DNA of 64,000 nt, taken from assembly GCA_021287065.1 (NCBI GenBank), contig JAJTBE010000104.1, positions 26,612 through 90,611 on the forward strand, given 5' to 3'. This DNA comes from Bacillota bacterium (GTDB lineage: Bacteria; Vulcanimicrobiota; JAJTBE01). Below the pieces are notes generated by a model. That model made no database searches, was not told the DNA's origin, and saw only the letters and a program-made list of their open reading frames with translations. Positions 25,901-34,522 of the stretch are shown one piece after another. The number at the start of each line of letters is the position of its first letter. Position 1 is the stretch's first letter. Position numbers and translations under genes: made by a program.

Positions 25901-27475
25901 ATGGAATCAAATACCTTCGATATATCAGGAAGAGTTGACATCCATGATGTTCACCAGTTTGAGGTTAAACTTGAGTACAACCTCGAAGAACTACAGGAAG
26001 TCAATAATTATGGGATCGAATCATATTTTTTTATTCCACGCGCTCTTAATATTAACAGATATACATACCAAAAAGAACAGTTTTACAGAGATCTGAATAA
26101 TTATATCAGATTCAAAACCCCAAGTTACAGTTTCAAGCTGATTCTTGATCCTGATTTTGAACGCTCACCCCTTTTTGTCCTTGAAAAATTATCCGAAGAA
26201 CTCGAAGCAGCAAAATTAACTCCCGATAAAGAAAACCTGTTTCTTCCCAAAAAGGAAAAATATCAGAAAACCATCAAGGAACTCAAACTCCTTGGCTGCA
26301 TGGTTCTTGCAAGGTTAAGGGATTACGAGGGCTTCATTGACCGCAAACTCGTAAAACTTACGGAAAGAGACACCGATTATCTTCTTACCAGGCTTGATAA
26401 TTCGGTTATGAACGGCATAAGAATTCTCAACGAGCTTCGCAGACTGAAAACCAAATTTGAATCCCTCCTCGATGAAAATAATGATATAAGAAAATATTTC
26501 CGTATTGTTGAGGAATTCCTCAGTTATCTCCTTGAAGAGGAAATGATTCCAATAATCAAAAAAGTGAAATCAGCCATGCCTGACTGCCCGGGACTCCTTG
26601 ATATAGAAATGTTTTTCAGGACTTTTCTTACTTCAGAACAGGAAACAAGGCGGGAAAATGGTTTTCACCTGATTTTTGCAAGAGATGACAGGGGCAAGGA
26701 AAACTATATTTATCAGTTGAGCCAGTATAAAAAAGTCATTTCTTCGATTCTGTTTCTCGGAACAAACCGGGAAACCCAGGATCTGGCATTCATTCATCTT
26801 ATAGGTTCAATAGCTGCCTTTCTTGCATCAATGCTCTATTTTTACATTACCTATCTTGTTTCAAGCAAAGTCAGCATCGACAGTTTTATGTTTGTATTCC
26901 TCATTTCCATCGGTTATGTTTTTAAAGACAGAATCAAAGAAATAATAAAGGCAATCCTCAGCCCCAACCAGTCTCTTGCACTTCCCGACAACACCACGGA
27001 AATTCTGGATGTGGGAGAAAACGATCACTGCAAACTGGGAAAAATCAAGGAAACTGTTATATTTGCAGACAGAAATAAAATTGATCCCGTTGTTCTGGAT
27101 TTGCGAAACCGCCATTTCAAAGAAGTTCTCCCTGAGGAATCACCTGAAGAGATTATGGTATTCCACAAGGACATATATATTGATACCGAAGCTGTAATCA
27201 ACAATCATTCCCGGACGGTTAATTTCACCGATATTATGAGATTTAACATCCAGCAGTATCTTCAGAGAATGGATGATCCGGAACAGTCGGTTTATTATTA
27301 TGATCCTGATTTGGAAAAAGAAGCAAAAACTATTGGGAGGAAAATCTATTATATACATCTGGTTCTGAAATTTTCCGAGGTCAAGGAAGAAATGCTGATG
27401 ACCAGATACGAAATCTATCGTATTGCAGCTAATAAATACGGCATTCAGAGAATAGAATCCCTGGAGATGAAATAA
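25901..27475 (+). CDS. Membrane protein of unknown function
   Basis: I do not recognise this 524-residue protein. The N-terminal 280 residues are soluble and rich in Glu, Lys, Arg and Leu, with likely helical stretches such as EKYQKTIKELKLLGCMVLARL. Two adjacent hydrophobic segments (about 298-318 and 327-345) form a helical hairpin, followed by a cytoplasmic-looking C-terminal domain of about 180 residues. There is no signal peptide. The pattern suggests a two-helix inner-membrane protein with both termini cytoplasmic. ATG 25901 lies 13-14 bases after GGGGAG, longer than ideal. Transcription is divergent from the SpoIID-like gene; the end abuts the convergent mobA-like gene with no spacer. 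Confidence 0.7.
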   Translation: MESNTFDISGRVDIHDVHQFEVKLEYNLEELQEVNNYGIESYFFIPRALNINRYTYQKEQFYRDLNNYIRFKTPSYSFKLILDPDFERSPLFVLEKLSEELEAAKLTPDKENLFLPKKEKYQKTIKELKLLGCMVLARLRDYEGFIDRKLVKLTERDTDYLLTRLDNSVMNGIRILNELRRLKTKFESLLDENNDIRKYFRIVEEFLSYLLEEEMIPIIKKVKSAMPDCPGLLDIEMFFRTFLTSEQETRRENGFHLIFARDDRGKENYIYQLSQYKKVISSILFLGTNRETQDLAFIHLIGSIAAFLASMLYFYITYLVSSKVSIDSFMFVFLISIGYVFKDRIKEIIKAILSPNQSLALPDNTTEILDVGENDHCKLGKIKETVIFADRNKIDPVVLDLRNRHFKEVLPEESPEEIMVFHKDIYIDTEAVINNHSRTVNFTDIMRFNIQQYLQRMDDPEQSVYYYDPDLEKEAKTIGRKIYYIHLVLKFSEVKEEMLMTRYEIYRIAANKYGIQRIESLEMK

Positions 27476-28108
27476 TTATTCTCCGGGGTTTCTGCCTGTA
27501 TGATTTCTGTAATCTGAAGGCGTATCCACATCTTTGAGAATTGCCGGATCATCCACATCAACAACAATCAGCCTGTCCCTGTTTTTATTGACTGCATGCC
27601 TTGCTCCCTCTTCAAGGGGCGATTCCAGTAAATCTTCGAATATTTCCGATGGAAAAAACACAGGATGCCCTTTTCTCCCGCTGTATTTTGGTATTACAAC
27701 CATTCCGGGGTTTTCTGCAGCAGTTTCGGCTATTTTCTGAAATGTGGAAACATCAACAAAAGGATGATCCACAAGACACATCATAATGCCTGCAGTTACT
27801 CTTTTCTCACTTTTTATATATTTCAAAGCTTCAATCAGCGATGAGAGCTGTCCCCTCTCAGGGTCAGGGTTAAACACAATCCTGCATGATTCGGGAATCT
27901 CTGCTTCCGACAAAATCCTCTCCCTGTGAAATCCAAGGACAGCTATTATTTCCGAGGGTTCAGGCACTATTCCACTGAGTGATAGGAAAATATTTTCAAT
28001 GAATTTTCTCCCCTCCCCTGCTTCAAGGAGGGCTTTTGGAAAGCCCATTCTCCGGGATTCCCCGGCGGTCAGGATTACTGCTGTATATAAAAATTCCGAA
28101 CTGTTCAT
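27476..28108 (-). CDS. MobA-like nucleotidyltransferase
   Basis: This 210-residue protein of the MobA/MocA NTP-transferase fold has the nucleotide-binding motif VILTAGESRRMGFPK (residues 10-24) and a later MMCLVDHPFVD with the Asp expected to bind metal. An RKGHPVFF segment, the usual G-HPV box, is also present. Relatives attach CMP or GMP to molybdopterin, or activate sugars. No other molybdenum-cofactor gene is nearby, so the substrate is open. The longer frame from 28210 runs through the operator repeats; ATG 28108, with AGGTG 8 bases upstream, is the likely start. Its ribosome-binding site overlaps the first repeat listed next, suggesting tight control. Confidence 0.85.
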   Translation of the reverse strand: MNSSEFLYTAVILTAGESRRMGFPKALLEAGEGRKFIENIFLSLSGIVPEPSEIIAVLGFHRERILSEAEIPESCRIVFNPDPERGQLSSLIEALKYIKSEKRVTAGIMMCLVDHPFVDVSTFQKIAETAAENPGMVVIPKYSGRKGHPVFFPSEIFEDLLESPLEEGARHAVNKNRDRLIVVDVDDPAILKDVDTPSDYRNHTGRNPGE

Positions 28109-28110
28109 TT

Positions 28111-28171
28111 TTTTAACACCTATATAAAAAATTTTAACACCTGATGGATTAGTGTTAAAAAATTTAACACC
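28111..28171. promoter_or_regulatory. Operator-like array of TTTTAACACC boxes upstream of mobA-like gene
   Basis: TTTTAACACC occurs at 28111-28120 and 28132-28141 (21-bp spacing, two helical turns), and TTTAACACC at 28163-28171. An inverted GTGTTAAAA lies at 28152-28160. The second and inverted copies form a TTTTAACAC-N11-GTGTTAAAA palindrome. The array ends at the mobA-like ribosome-binding site. A repressor site is inferred; the regulator is unknown. Confidence 0.7.
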
Positions 28172-28381
28172 TTCTTTCATTTTAACGATTGAATCAGAAA
28201 TACCCTGCACAGGGAGTACAGGCAGGGTTTTTCAGGGAAAAACAGAAAATTAAATTCAATGGAAGAGTAAAAGCCTGATAATATATACCGGTTATGCACG
28301 ATATCGTATCGGAAACCGGAAGCTGGGTTATACGGGGTTCGATATAAGATAAGATGGTATGAAAAATAAAGGAGTGAAATT

Positions 28382-28801
28382 ATGCATTTCAGAAAAGACG
28401 GAAATGTTTATTGCCTCAGACTTCAAAAGGGTCAGGAAATAGTCGAATCACTCACACAGTTCCTGAAGGAAGAATACATCAGAGCAGGATTTATCACGGG
28501 AATCGGAGCCACTGATGATGTGACCATCGGATATTATGATGCATCTCACAGAACATATGTTAAGGAAGATTTGAAGGAAGCGTTTGAAATTCTCGGTTTA
28601 AACGGTAACATAACAATAGTTGACGACGCACCTTTCACCCATCTCCACATAATGCTTGGCAACGAAGAGTTTAAGGTAATGGGCGGACATCTTTTCAGAG
28701 CAGTGGTAAGCCTGACTGCGGAAATATTCATTACAGCCGTTGATATGAATATCGAACGGAAATTCGATTCGGAAACAGGCTTAAAAACCATGAATATCTG
28801 A
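28382..28801 (+). CDS. PPC/DUF296-domain protein
   Basis: This 139-residue protein consists of a single PPC (plants and prokaryotes conserved, DUF296) domain. It shows the early LRLQKGQEIVESLTQFL, FITGIGA, the central ILGLNGNIT, the metal-site-like THLHIML and the final GGHLFRAVVSLTAEIFI. Prokaryotic members form trimers; the biochemical role is unclear, and in plants the domain is joined to AT-hooks in DNA-binding proteins. A strong GGAG lies 8 bases before ATG 28382. The stop is one base from the convergent U32 stop. Confidence 0.93.
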   Translation: MHFRKDGNVYCLRLQKGQEIVESLTQFLKEEYIRAGFITGIGATDDVTIGYYDASHRTYVKEDLKEAFEILGLNGNITIVDDAPFTHLHIMLGNEEFKVMGGHLFRAVVSLTAEIFITAVDMNIERKFDSETGLKTMNI

Positions 28802-28802
28802 G

Positions 28803-29882
28803 CTATTTTTCTTCCGGGAAGTAGCACCATTCCTTACAATCGGCACCATATACTTCCCGGTAGTGTTTTTTAGCTTCTTTTTTATATTCTTCCGAGGAAA
28901 GTTTTTCATTATTCAGAATATTAATCATGGTGTTAAGATATTTAACATCTCTGATTTTCTTATATGTGGGGTTTTCTCTGCCCACTATTTTCAGGCTTAC
29001 GATTCCCGCTTCCTTCATAGCAGGGAGAGCGCAGGCTCCGCAGGGGTCAAGGCCTGAATACAGACTGAATGTGGACTCCATCCATTCCCTGGCTTTTTTC
29101 GCCTGATTTTCACTCCAGCTTCCTACTATCTCCGGTTTTACATTCCAGCTTAAAAGGCAGGCTGAGTCGGTTTTAAAATTGCAGGCTCTTGCCAGTTTAC
29201 ATGATGCGGCATGAGGAAGTGTCCGCAGCATTTTAAGAAAAGCATAGTCGAGCCCCAGCTTTTTGGGTAGTTTATACGAATCCTTATGCAGAATTTCATT
29301 CACACCGTGATGGTATGTGCAGAATCCATCGATATTTTTGCAGCCTGAGTTAAAGATAAAGCATTCTTTTTCCATAAAATCTATTTTTTCCGCCATTGCT
29401 GCAATTTCTTTGAGATTATTATGGCGGGGAATAACAACTCTTGTCGCTCCCAAATCATGATAAAATCTGGCGCTTCTGTGGTTAAAAATTGTTGCGCCGG
29501 TACTCATGTGGATTTCCTTATCCCAGTTCATTTCTTTCAATGTAAGAAGCAAACCCGGATCTGCAACTATGACCGCATCCACAGGGATTTTCATAATCTG
29601 TTCGAGATTCTTTTTCAGAGCTTCGTACTGATGTGCGGTATAAAGGGCATTAAGGGTCAGAAAGAGTTTCGCTCCTGCCTTGTGGGCATCTTTTACCGCT
29701 CTATCAAGATCATCATAACTGGTAAGGTTTGAAGTGGACCACTCCCTGCGGTTGATTGATCCTACATTGGTATATTTCTGACGCCATGCAGTATCAAGAA
29801 CCCCTGCATAGAACTCCAGCGCTCCGGCTTCTGCCAGGGGTGTTACTTCATCTGGATTATTTATGGGAGACAGTATTTTCAT
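28803..29882 (-). CDS. U32-family peptidase-like protein
   Basis: This 359-residue protein has the U32 TIM-barrel start MKILSPINNPDEVTPLAEAG and GALEFYAGV, with VDAVIVADPGLL, the IHMSTGATIFN strand and the family Glu/Cys core ECFIFNSGC. Several more Cys residues follow (CTYHHG, ACNFKTDSACL, PCGACALPA). U32 proteins include RlhA (rRNA hydroxylation) and UbiU/UbiV (oxygen-independent ubiquinone hydroxylation, 4Fe-4S); many are not peptidases. The Cys content suggests an Fe-S cluster. It is the last gene of an operon with two radical SAM proteins (1-base gap), pointing to anaerobic modification chemistry. The target is unknown. Confidence 0.85.
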   Translation of the reverse strand: MKILSPINNPDEVTPLAEAGALEFYAGVLDTAWRQKYTNVGSINRREWSTSNLTSYDDLDRAVKDAHKAGAKLFLTLNALYTAHQYEALKKNLEQIMKIPVDAVIVADPGLLLTLKEMNWDKEIHMSTGATIFNHRSARFYHDLGATRVVIPRHNNLKEIAAMAEKIDFMEKECFIFNSGCKNIDGFCTYHHGVNEILHKDSYKLPKKLGLDYAFLKMLRTLPHAASCKLARACNFKTDSACLLSWNVKPEIVGSWSENQAKKAREWMESTFSLYSGLDPCGACALPAMKEAGIVSLKIVGRENPTYKKIRDVKYLNTMINILNNEKLSSEEYKKEAKKHYREVYGADCKEWCYFPEEK

Positions 29883-29883
29883 G

Positions 29884-31251
29884 TTATTTCACGCCTCCGG
29901 ATTCTGACATTTTCTTGTTCTGCCAGTATTTTTCCCTTTCCACATTGGCATCGGCGCCTGATTCGTGCAAACCTATGTCTGTGGCGAGTTCGCCCTTTCC
30001 GCAGTATTTTGCAACCTGTTTATCATAAATAAATGGATCACAGGCGGTTATGTAGCCCAGTATTAGTGTCTGCCCCGTTAGCTTGGAAAGATCGAAGCCT
30101 GACCAGAGGTGGAGCTTCATTTTGAGGACATCCCAGGCGACCTTGATAGTATTGAGGCTCAGCATTTTAAACCCAAGCCCGATGAACCAGAAGAATCTGC
30201 CAGGAACATTGCTGCGGGGTATTTTCGCAAGTTTGTCAAGATGTTTTTCAGTTTTGTCCCAGTTACAGAGATCTTTGGCATGTATCAGATTATTTTTACC
30301 ATCCCGGAAAAGCAGATAATGCTGAATATAAAGGCACTTACGGATTCCCATCAGAGATAGCATTGCAAAATAGAGCTTCTGAAACTGCATTACGGATTTT
30401 CTGTCGATTTCGCCATTGGTAGCCTGTTCAACAATATCGATGGTGTCATCGGGAAGATAGCATTTATCATGTTCGGCATCCCTTGCTTTACCGAGGGATC
30501 TGAATCCGAGGAAGAAGAGTTCCCTTACAAAGGAATGTGTTTTGGCATACTCCATCATTGCAGGGACTTCATGTTCATTGAGTCCGGGCATAATTACCAT
30601 AACAAGATCAGTGGCTATATTGAATTCCTCAAGATTTTTCAGCGCCTGCATTTTGATATCGGCAAGAGGTTCACCACGAAGGGCGATATGGGTTTTATCT
30701 TCAAAACCGTCCATCTGGAGATGAACTTCATCCATTCCGGCATCAACAAGAGTTTTTACATAATCCCGATCTTTGAGTCTGATTCCGTTAGTATGCAGGG
30801 CGACAATATGCCCTTGTGCTTTCAGTTTTCTGATCATTTCCGGCAGATCTTTGCGCAGGGTTGGTTCAGCGCTTATCAGGTCGATTTTGGCTTTTTTCTT
30901 ACCTGATGAAAAATCAAGAAGTTTTTCAATTTTCAGATCGTCTTCCTCGTTGTCGTTGGCTGAAGCGAGGCAGATGGGGCAGTTCAGGTTGCACCTTTCT
31001 GTAAGCCTGATGAGATAATCTCTCTGGGCAAAATCTCCATCCATAACGGAAAAGAAATATCTGTCAAGTTCTTCAAAATACCAGGGGTGCTTTGAGAGCC
31101 TGACTTCAAATTTTCCGCAGTCGGGGCATTCTTTACACAGAAAAACTCCGGATTCCCTTGATTCGAGGGTTGCCGGAAGATCTTTCAGGCAGGAAGGGCA
31201 CATGCTTTCTGTTTTTCTGTAAATTCTTGAAGATTCTCTGACTTCAGCCAT
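29884..31251 (-). CDS. Radical SAM protein with N-terminal Cys motifs (Tes/MJ0619-like)
   Basis: This 455-residue radical SAM enzyme has its 4Fe-4S motif at Cys87, Cys91 and Cys94 (RCNLNCPIC). The core continues with SAEPTLRKDLP and LHTNGIRL. The N-terminal region carries extra Cys pairs (CPSC 18-21; CKECPDC 39-45) followed by W. This arrangement is seen in archaeal-type radical SAM enzymes such as tetraether lipid synthase and MJ0619, but that assignment is by motif only. The C-terminal 150 residues are not recognised. The start overlaps the preceding radical SAM stop by one base (TGATG), and the stop is one base from the U32 start. Confidence 0.85.
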   Translation of the reverse strand: MAEVRESSRIYRKTESMCPSCLKDLPATLESRESGVFLCKECPDCGKFEVRLSKHPWYFEELDRYFFSVMDGDFAQRDYLIRLTERCNLNCPICLASANDNEEDDLKIEKLLDFSSGKKKAKIDLISAEPTLRKDLPEMIRKLKAQGHIVALHTNGIRLKDRDYVKTLVDAGMDEVHLQMDGFEDKTHIALRGEPLADIKMQALKNLEEFNIATDLVMVIMPGLNEHEVPAMMEYAKTHSFVRELFFLGFRSLGKARDAEHDKCYLPDDTIDIVEQATNGEIDRKSVMQFQKLYFAMLSLMGIRKCLYIQHYLLFRDGKNNLIHAKDLCNWDKTEKHLDKLAKIPRSNVPGRFFWFIGLGFKMLSLNTIKVAWDVLKMKLHLWSGFDLSKLTGQTLILGYITACDPFIYDKQVAKYCGKGELATDIGLHESGADANVEREKYWQNKKMSESGGVK

Positions 31252-32285
31252 CAGGATTTCTTTCCTTTCTTTTTATTCCTGAATGCTGTCGCCCATTCAA
31301 AAATCACGTCAAAATTCAATGAAAACAACATGTTATACTCGCTGTAACATGTTGCCATACACTGCTGGCAGGGTAATTCCGAAATGCTTTTATATGCTTC
31401 TTCGAAGCCTACTTCGAGGAAATTCTTTGCAGGCACATGATCCACAAGCAGGGAGCAGGGATAGACTTTGCCATCGGCATCAACATTGGCGTAAAACTTA
31501 CCGGCCCAGCATTTCCAGTCGCTGCGCTGCTTTGGGAGCATATAATGTTTGTGGTCGGACCATTCAAGCAGATGTTTGAATAATTTGAAAGATGTTCCGA
31601 TTCTTCTGCCCTGCCTTTTCTTTTCCATAAGGCGTTTTATGCAATCCCTGTATTCTTCGTCGGTCGGGCGCATAGATGTGCTGTCGCCGAAGTTTTCCTG
31701 ATGATGCAGAAGCTGATATGTGGTGGTGAAATTATATTCATCAGCCAGATCAAGAAGGTGATCTATTGATTTGTCATTGATGTTATTTTTTGTAAGAACA
31801 GTTATTGTCCACAGGTTCATTTTGCGCGCAGATGCAGTTTTTATTGCAGCTAAAACCTTCTGATAGCTTCCCTTTTCGCGATTTGCATCGTGTGAGGTTT
31901 CATCACCATCAATAGAAAGAAGAAGATGTGGCAGGTTTTTTAACAGGTCTATTCTTTCCGGCAGAAGATAGCCGTTGGAATCAAGAGTAACATAGAGTCC
32001 CCTGCCCACTGCATAATCAATGATTTCCCCTATATCATCACGGACAAGAGGTTCTCCGCCCCAAATGCCGATTCTCTGAGTGCCTGCGGCAACAACCTGA
32101 TCTATAAGCGATTTAAGCTCGTCAGTAGTCATTTCCCGCTGTTCCCTGCAGGGTATGCGGCAATAATTGCACCTTGACGGGCATCTGTTTGTAACAGAAA
32201 TAATTACAAACATAGGTTTGGGTTTGCCGGTTATTCGTCCTTCAAAGACTCCGAGACCGGCTCTCGCCATTCTGCCGAATTCCAT
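31251..32285 (-). CDS. Radical SAM protein with SPASM-like C-terminal Cys cluster
   Basis: This is a 344-residue radical SAM enzyme. The radical SAM cluster motif is CPSRCNYC (Cys35, Cys39, Cys42), followed by IGIWGGEPLVRDD, LDSNGYLL and LLSIDGDE. Towards the C-terminus WKCWAGKFYANVDADG, YPCSLL and CQQCMATC form a SPASM-like auxiliary Fe-S region. Such proteins modify peptides or small molecules by radical chemistry. It is the first gene of the operon, with AGGTGG 5 bases before ATG 32285. Together with the next two genes it forms a compact radical SAM-radical SAM-U32 unit. No small precursor-peptide gene is visible next to it. Confidence 0.87.
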   Translation of the reverse strand: MEFGRMARAGLGVFEGRITGKPKPMFVIISVTNRCPSRCNYCRIPCREQREMTTDELKSLIDQVVAAGTQRIGIWGGEPLVRDDIGEIIDYAVGRGLYVTLDSNGYLLPERIDLLKNLPHLLLSIDGDETSHDANREKGSYQKVLAAIKTASARKMNLWTITVLTKNNINDKSIDHLLDLADEYNFTTTYQLLHHQENFGDSTSMRPTDEEYRDCIKRLMEKKRQGRRIGTSFKLFKHLLEWSDHKHYMLPKQRSDWKCWAGKFYANVDADGKVYPCSLLVDHVPAKNFLEVGFEEAYKSISELPCQQCMATCYSEYNMLFSLNFDVIFEWATAFRNKKKGKKS

Positions 32286-32570
32286 TTGACCACCTTATAA
32301 AAATTGTTGACTTATCATTCTTATTATCCATCATTTTTACCTTTTTTTCAAATTGCAAGATTATACATTTGGGTTATTGATCAAATTTTATTTTTATGGT
32401 AAAAGAGTAATGCAAACGTACGAATAATTCAATAAACAAGTTTTTACTGCTAAAGCTAATCACAAAAGTCAAATACATCAACAATTCGTTGAAGTTAATC
32501 AGGCTACACCCGGTACAGGTTTAGTTAACAGAAACATATACGCAGCGGCAACAAACCTCAAGGAGTAACA

Positions 32571-32993
32571 ATGATTAAATATCCCGCAAAATACATATAT
32601 GACAAAGGGATTTTTTCTCTTAGATTTATTGATTTTCCAACCTCAATTGTCAGAGGAATCAATATGAGAGAGATGCAGGAAAATGCGAAATTAAGCTTGT
32701 CAACCAACATCAGGCATCGTCTTGACAATAATCTTGAAATTCCGTTTCCAAGCTCGTACAGAGATGATTTCACCATTATGATTGAACCTGATAATGAGAT
32801 AGAAATCCCTCTTATCATCAAACTCCTTCGCATTTCCACAGGACAGAGCCAGAGACAGGTGGCAGATATAATTGAAGTGCCTTACCACAATTACCAGCAG
32901 CTCGAACAGGTGGACGGTTTTAACCCCACATTTGAAGTTCTTAAAAAAGTTGCGAGCACTTTCAACAAAGAATTATATATCGAATTCCGCTAA
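32571..32993 (+). CDS. HicB-like antitoxin with C-terminal helix-turn-helix
   Basis: The N-terminal part (about 1-65) follows the HicB fold: YPAKYIYDKGIFSLRF, the IDFP strand, then MREMQENAKLSLS and IPFPS. The C-terminal part (about 80-138) is an XRE-type helix-turn-helix (IIKLLRISTGQSQRQVADI). HicB proteins bind and neutralise the HicA RNase and repress their operon. No hicA-like gene is present in the 285 bases upstream or the 150 bases downstream, so it looks solitary. AGGAG 6 bases before ATG 32571 supports the start. It may act only as a regulator; AT-rich surroundings would fit mobile ancestry, but that is a guess. Confidence 0.8.
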   Translation: MIKYPAKYIYDKGIFSLRFIDFPTSIVRGINMREMQENAKLSLSTNIRHRLDNNLEIPFPSSYRDDFTIMIEPDNEIEIPLIIKLLRISTGQSQRQVADIIEVPYHNYQQLEQVDGFNPTFEVLKKVASTFNKELYIEFR

Positions 32994-33143
32994 TAAAAAC
33001 TACAGGATAAAAATTCCGGATGTGAAATAAGGAACCCCCGGGAAAATTCATTTGTTAATATATTTAAGGTAGTGCGGCATAATTAAGATGCCCTGATAAA
33101 GGTCAGAACATGCCCATACCCAACGAGTAAAGGAAGGGATTTT

Positions 33144-33605
33144 ATGGCGTTTCCATATAGCGAAAAAGTAATGGATCATTTTATGAATCCACGCAACATG
33201 GGTGAGATTGCAGATGCTGACGGAGTCGGCACTGTCGGCAATCCTTCCTGCGGCGATGTTATGAGGCTTTACATCAAAGTCAGCGACGGTCTTATCACCG
33301 ATGCTAAATTTAAAACATTCGGATGTGGTGCAGCTATTGCGACATCCAGCATGACCACTGAAATGGTAAAAGGCAAAAGTGTTGAAGAAGCACTCCAGTT
33401 ATCAAATCAGGCAGTAGCAGAAGCCCTCGACGGACTTCCGTCAGCCAAAATGCACTGCTCGGTTCTTGCGGAAGAAGCCCTCAGAGCAGCTATTGATGAT
33501 TTTAAGGGAAAAAACAAGGAAGCAGGCAAACCTGATGTGGTTATGGATTGCTGCATCCGCTGCGAAAGAGAAGAACCAAAGTGCGATAAAGGTAAAAACG
33601 AATAA
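33144..33605 (+). CDS. iscU: Fe-S cluster assembly scaffold IscU/NifU-type
   Basis: IscU is the scaffold on which cysteine desulfurase builds Fe-S clusters for transfer to apoproteins. The three conserved cysteines are present (Cys36 in NPSCGD with Asp38; Cys61 in FGCGA; Cys105 in MHCSV), as is YSEKVMDHFMNPRN at the N-terminus. After about residue 125 the protein has a tail with four more cysteines (CCIRCE and a last Cys147), as seen in some anaerobe-type NifU/IscU proteins. GGAAGGG about 5 bases before ATG 33144 supports the start. No iscS is in the window. The gene is monocistronic, with a clear terminator. Demand is high here: Rnf, radical SAM and U32 proteins all need clusters. Confidence 0.93.
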   Translation: MAFPYSEKVMDHFMNPRNMGEIADADGVGTVGNPSCGDVMRLYIKVSDGLITDAKFKTFGCGAAIATSSMTTEMVKGKSVEEALQLSNQAVAEALDGLPSAKMHCSVLAEEALRAAIDDFKGKNKEAGKPDVVMDCCIRCEREEPKCDKGKNE

Positions 33606-33622
33606 GTTTTATTCTTGATATT

Positions 33623-33660
33623 AAAAAGGCTGTCTCAAAACTTTTTGGACAGTCTTTTTT
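33623..33660 (+). terminator. Rho-independent terminator of iscU
   Basis: AAAAAGGCTGTC (33623-33634) pairs with GACAGTC followed by six T residues (33648-33660), with a T-rich loop. It lies 18 bases after the iscU stop. Confidence 0.92.
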
Positions 33661-33729
33661 GTTTTGGTCCCTGTCTGGGGAGAATTTTTATAAAGTGAAG
33701 CAGAACCTGAGAGGAATCGGAAACCAACG

Positions 33730-33837
33730 GGGAGTTGGGGACCGTCAGAGGGAACCACGCTTTTTTGGGAAAACGGGTTTCCCACCGAACCTCCCTCCTT
33801 GAAAAACAGGAGTATTCGGGCTGGGAATTGGAGTGGT
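33730..33837 (-). repeat. Partial inverted copy of dispersed repeat A
   Basis: The reverse complement of the module A start is present: the CCAATTCCCAGCCC lead, TGTTTTTCAAGGAGGGAGG-like sequence (near 33790-33810), the GGTTTCCC/GGGAACC palindrome around CGCTTTTTT, and CTCTGACGGTCCCC. The copy breaks off after GGTCCCCAACTCC. Confidence 0.83.
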
Positions 33838-34038
33838 TTTTGCTGAAAAGATGGTAGTTAAACATAACACAGGAGCAGGCGGAGCCTGCGATTCGGTAAA
33901 TTTGCGGTTAATATTTATACCGAGGGGGTTTGGGGGATTCTTCCCCCGTTTGCCAACCTTTTTGAAAACTGCGAAGCAGATTTCAAAAAAGTGACAATAA
34001 GCAAACTGCAATAAAAGTCGGTATGCAGAAAGCCAAAT

Positions 34039-34126
34039 TAAAGAGAACGGAAAAATGATGCACTGAAAGTTTTTGCCGGAAGGGTTTGGGAAACGAGCTT
34101 TTTTCAAAAAGCGGGTTTCCCAAAAA
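34039..34126 (-). repeat. Inverted copy of dispersed repeat B
   Basis: In reverse complement this is nearly identical over about 90 bp to 10596-10685, including the GGGAAACCCGC...CGTTTCCC palindrome, AAACCCTTCCGGCAAAAAC and the downstream CATTTTTC...CTCTTTAATT. Its long conserved flank shows that module B is more than a hairpin. Confidence 0.85.
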
Positions 34127-34167
34127 ATGAATCTCAGATAATACCCCTCGTTGGAAAACACAATTCA

Positions 34168-34437
34168 ACCAAATAAAGGCATAGATTTGTTCGAACGCTC
34201 ACGAGAATTATAACCACATGCCCAGCTTCCAGAGAAAACTTTTTGAAAAAAGTTTCCTCCGGACCTCCTTCCCAAAACTTTTAAATCGGGGGACCGACCG
34301 GGGGGTTTTGAATACCATGGGGACCGGGGGGATTTAGGACTCTCAGATGGAACCACGCTTTTTTGGGAAAGCGAGGTTTCCCACCGAGCCTCCCTCCTTG
34401 AAAAACAAGAGTATTGGGCTGGGAATTGGAGTAAATT
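34168..34437 (-). repeat. Inverted full-length copy of dispersed repeat A
   Basis: The reverse complement matches 56550-56814 along most of its length: the lead, TGTTTTTCAAGGAGGGAGG, the AACC..CGCTTTCCC palindrome, GGTCCCCC boxes, AAAAGTTTTGGGA, the AACTTTTTTC-AAAAAGTTTTC palindrome, and the tail CTCGTGAGCG. The GC-rich GGGTGCCCGCCC segment seen in the other two full copies is missing here. Confidence 0.85.
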
Positions 34438-34522
34438 TCTAATTCGGCAGAATTGGGACATCCCCTACAATTGACGGGGGATTGACGCATTTTTTCGGGG
34501 GGGGGGGGTGTTGTGATTTTTG

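Noticed and set aside
25797..26096. 99-codon frame overlapping the start of the 524-residue gene
   Set aside because: Out of frame with a much longer, better-structured gene; overlaps it by almost 200 bases.
31251..32570. RiPP precursor peptide beside the radical SAM operon
   Set aside because: No small frame with a ribosome-binding site and peptide-like core is seen in the gap 32286-32570; the next gene is a HicB-like protein.
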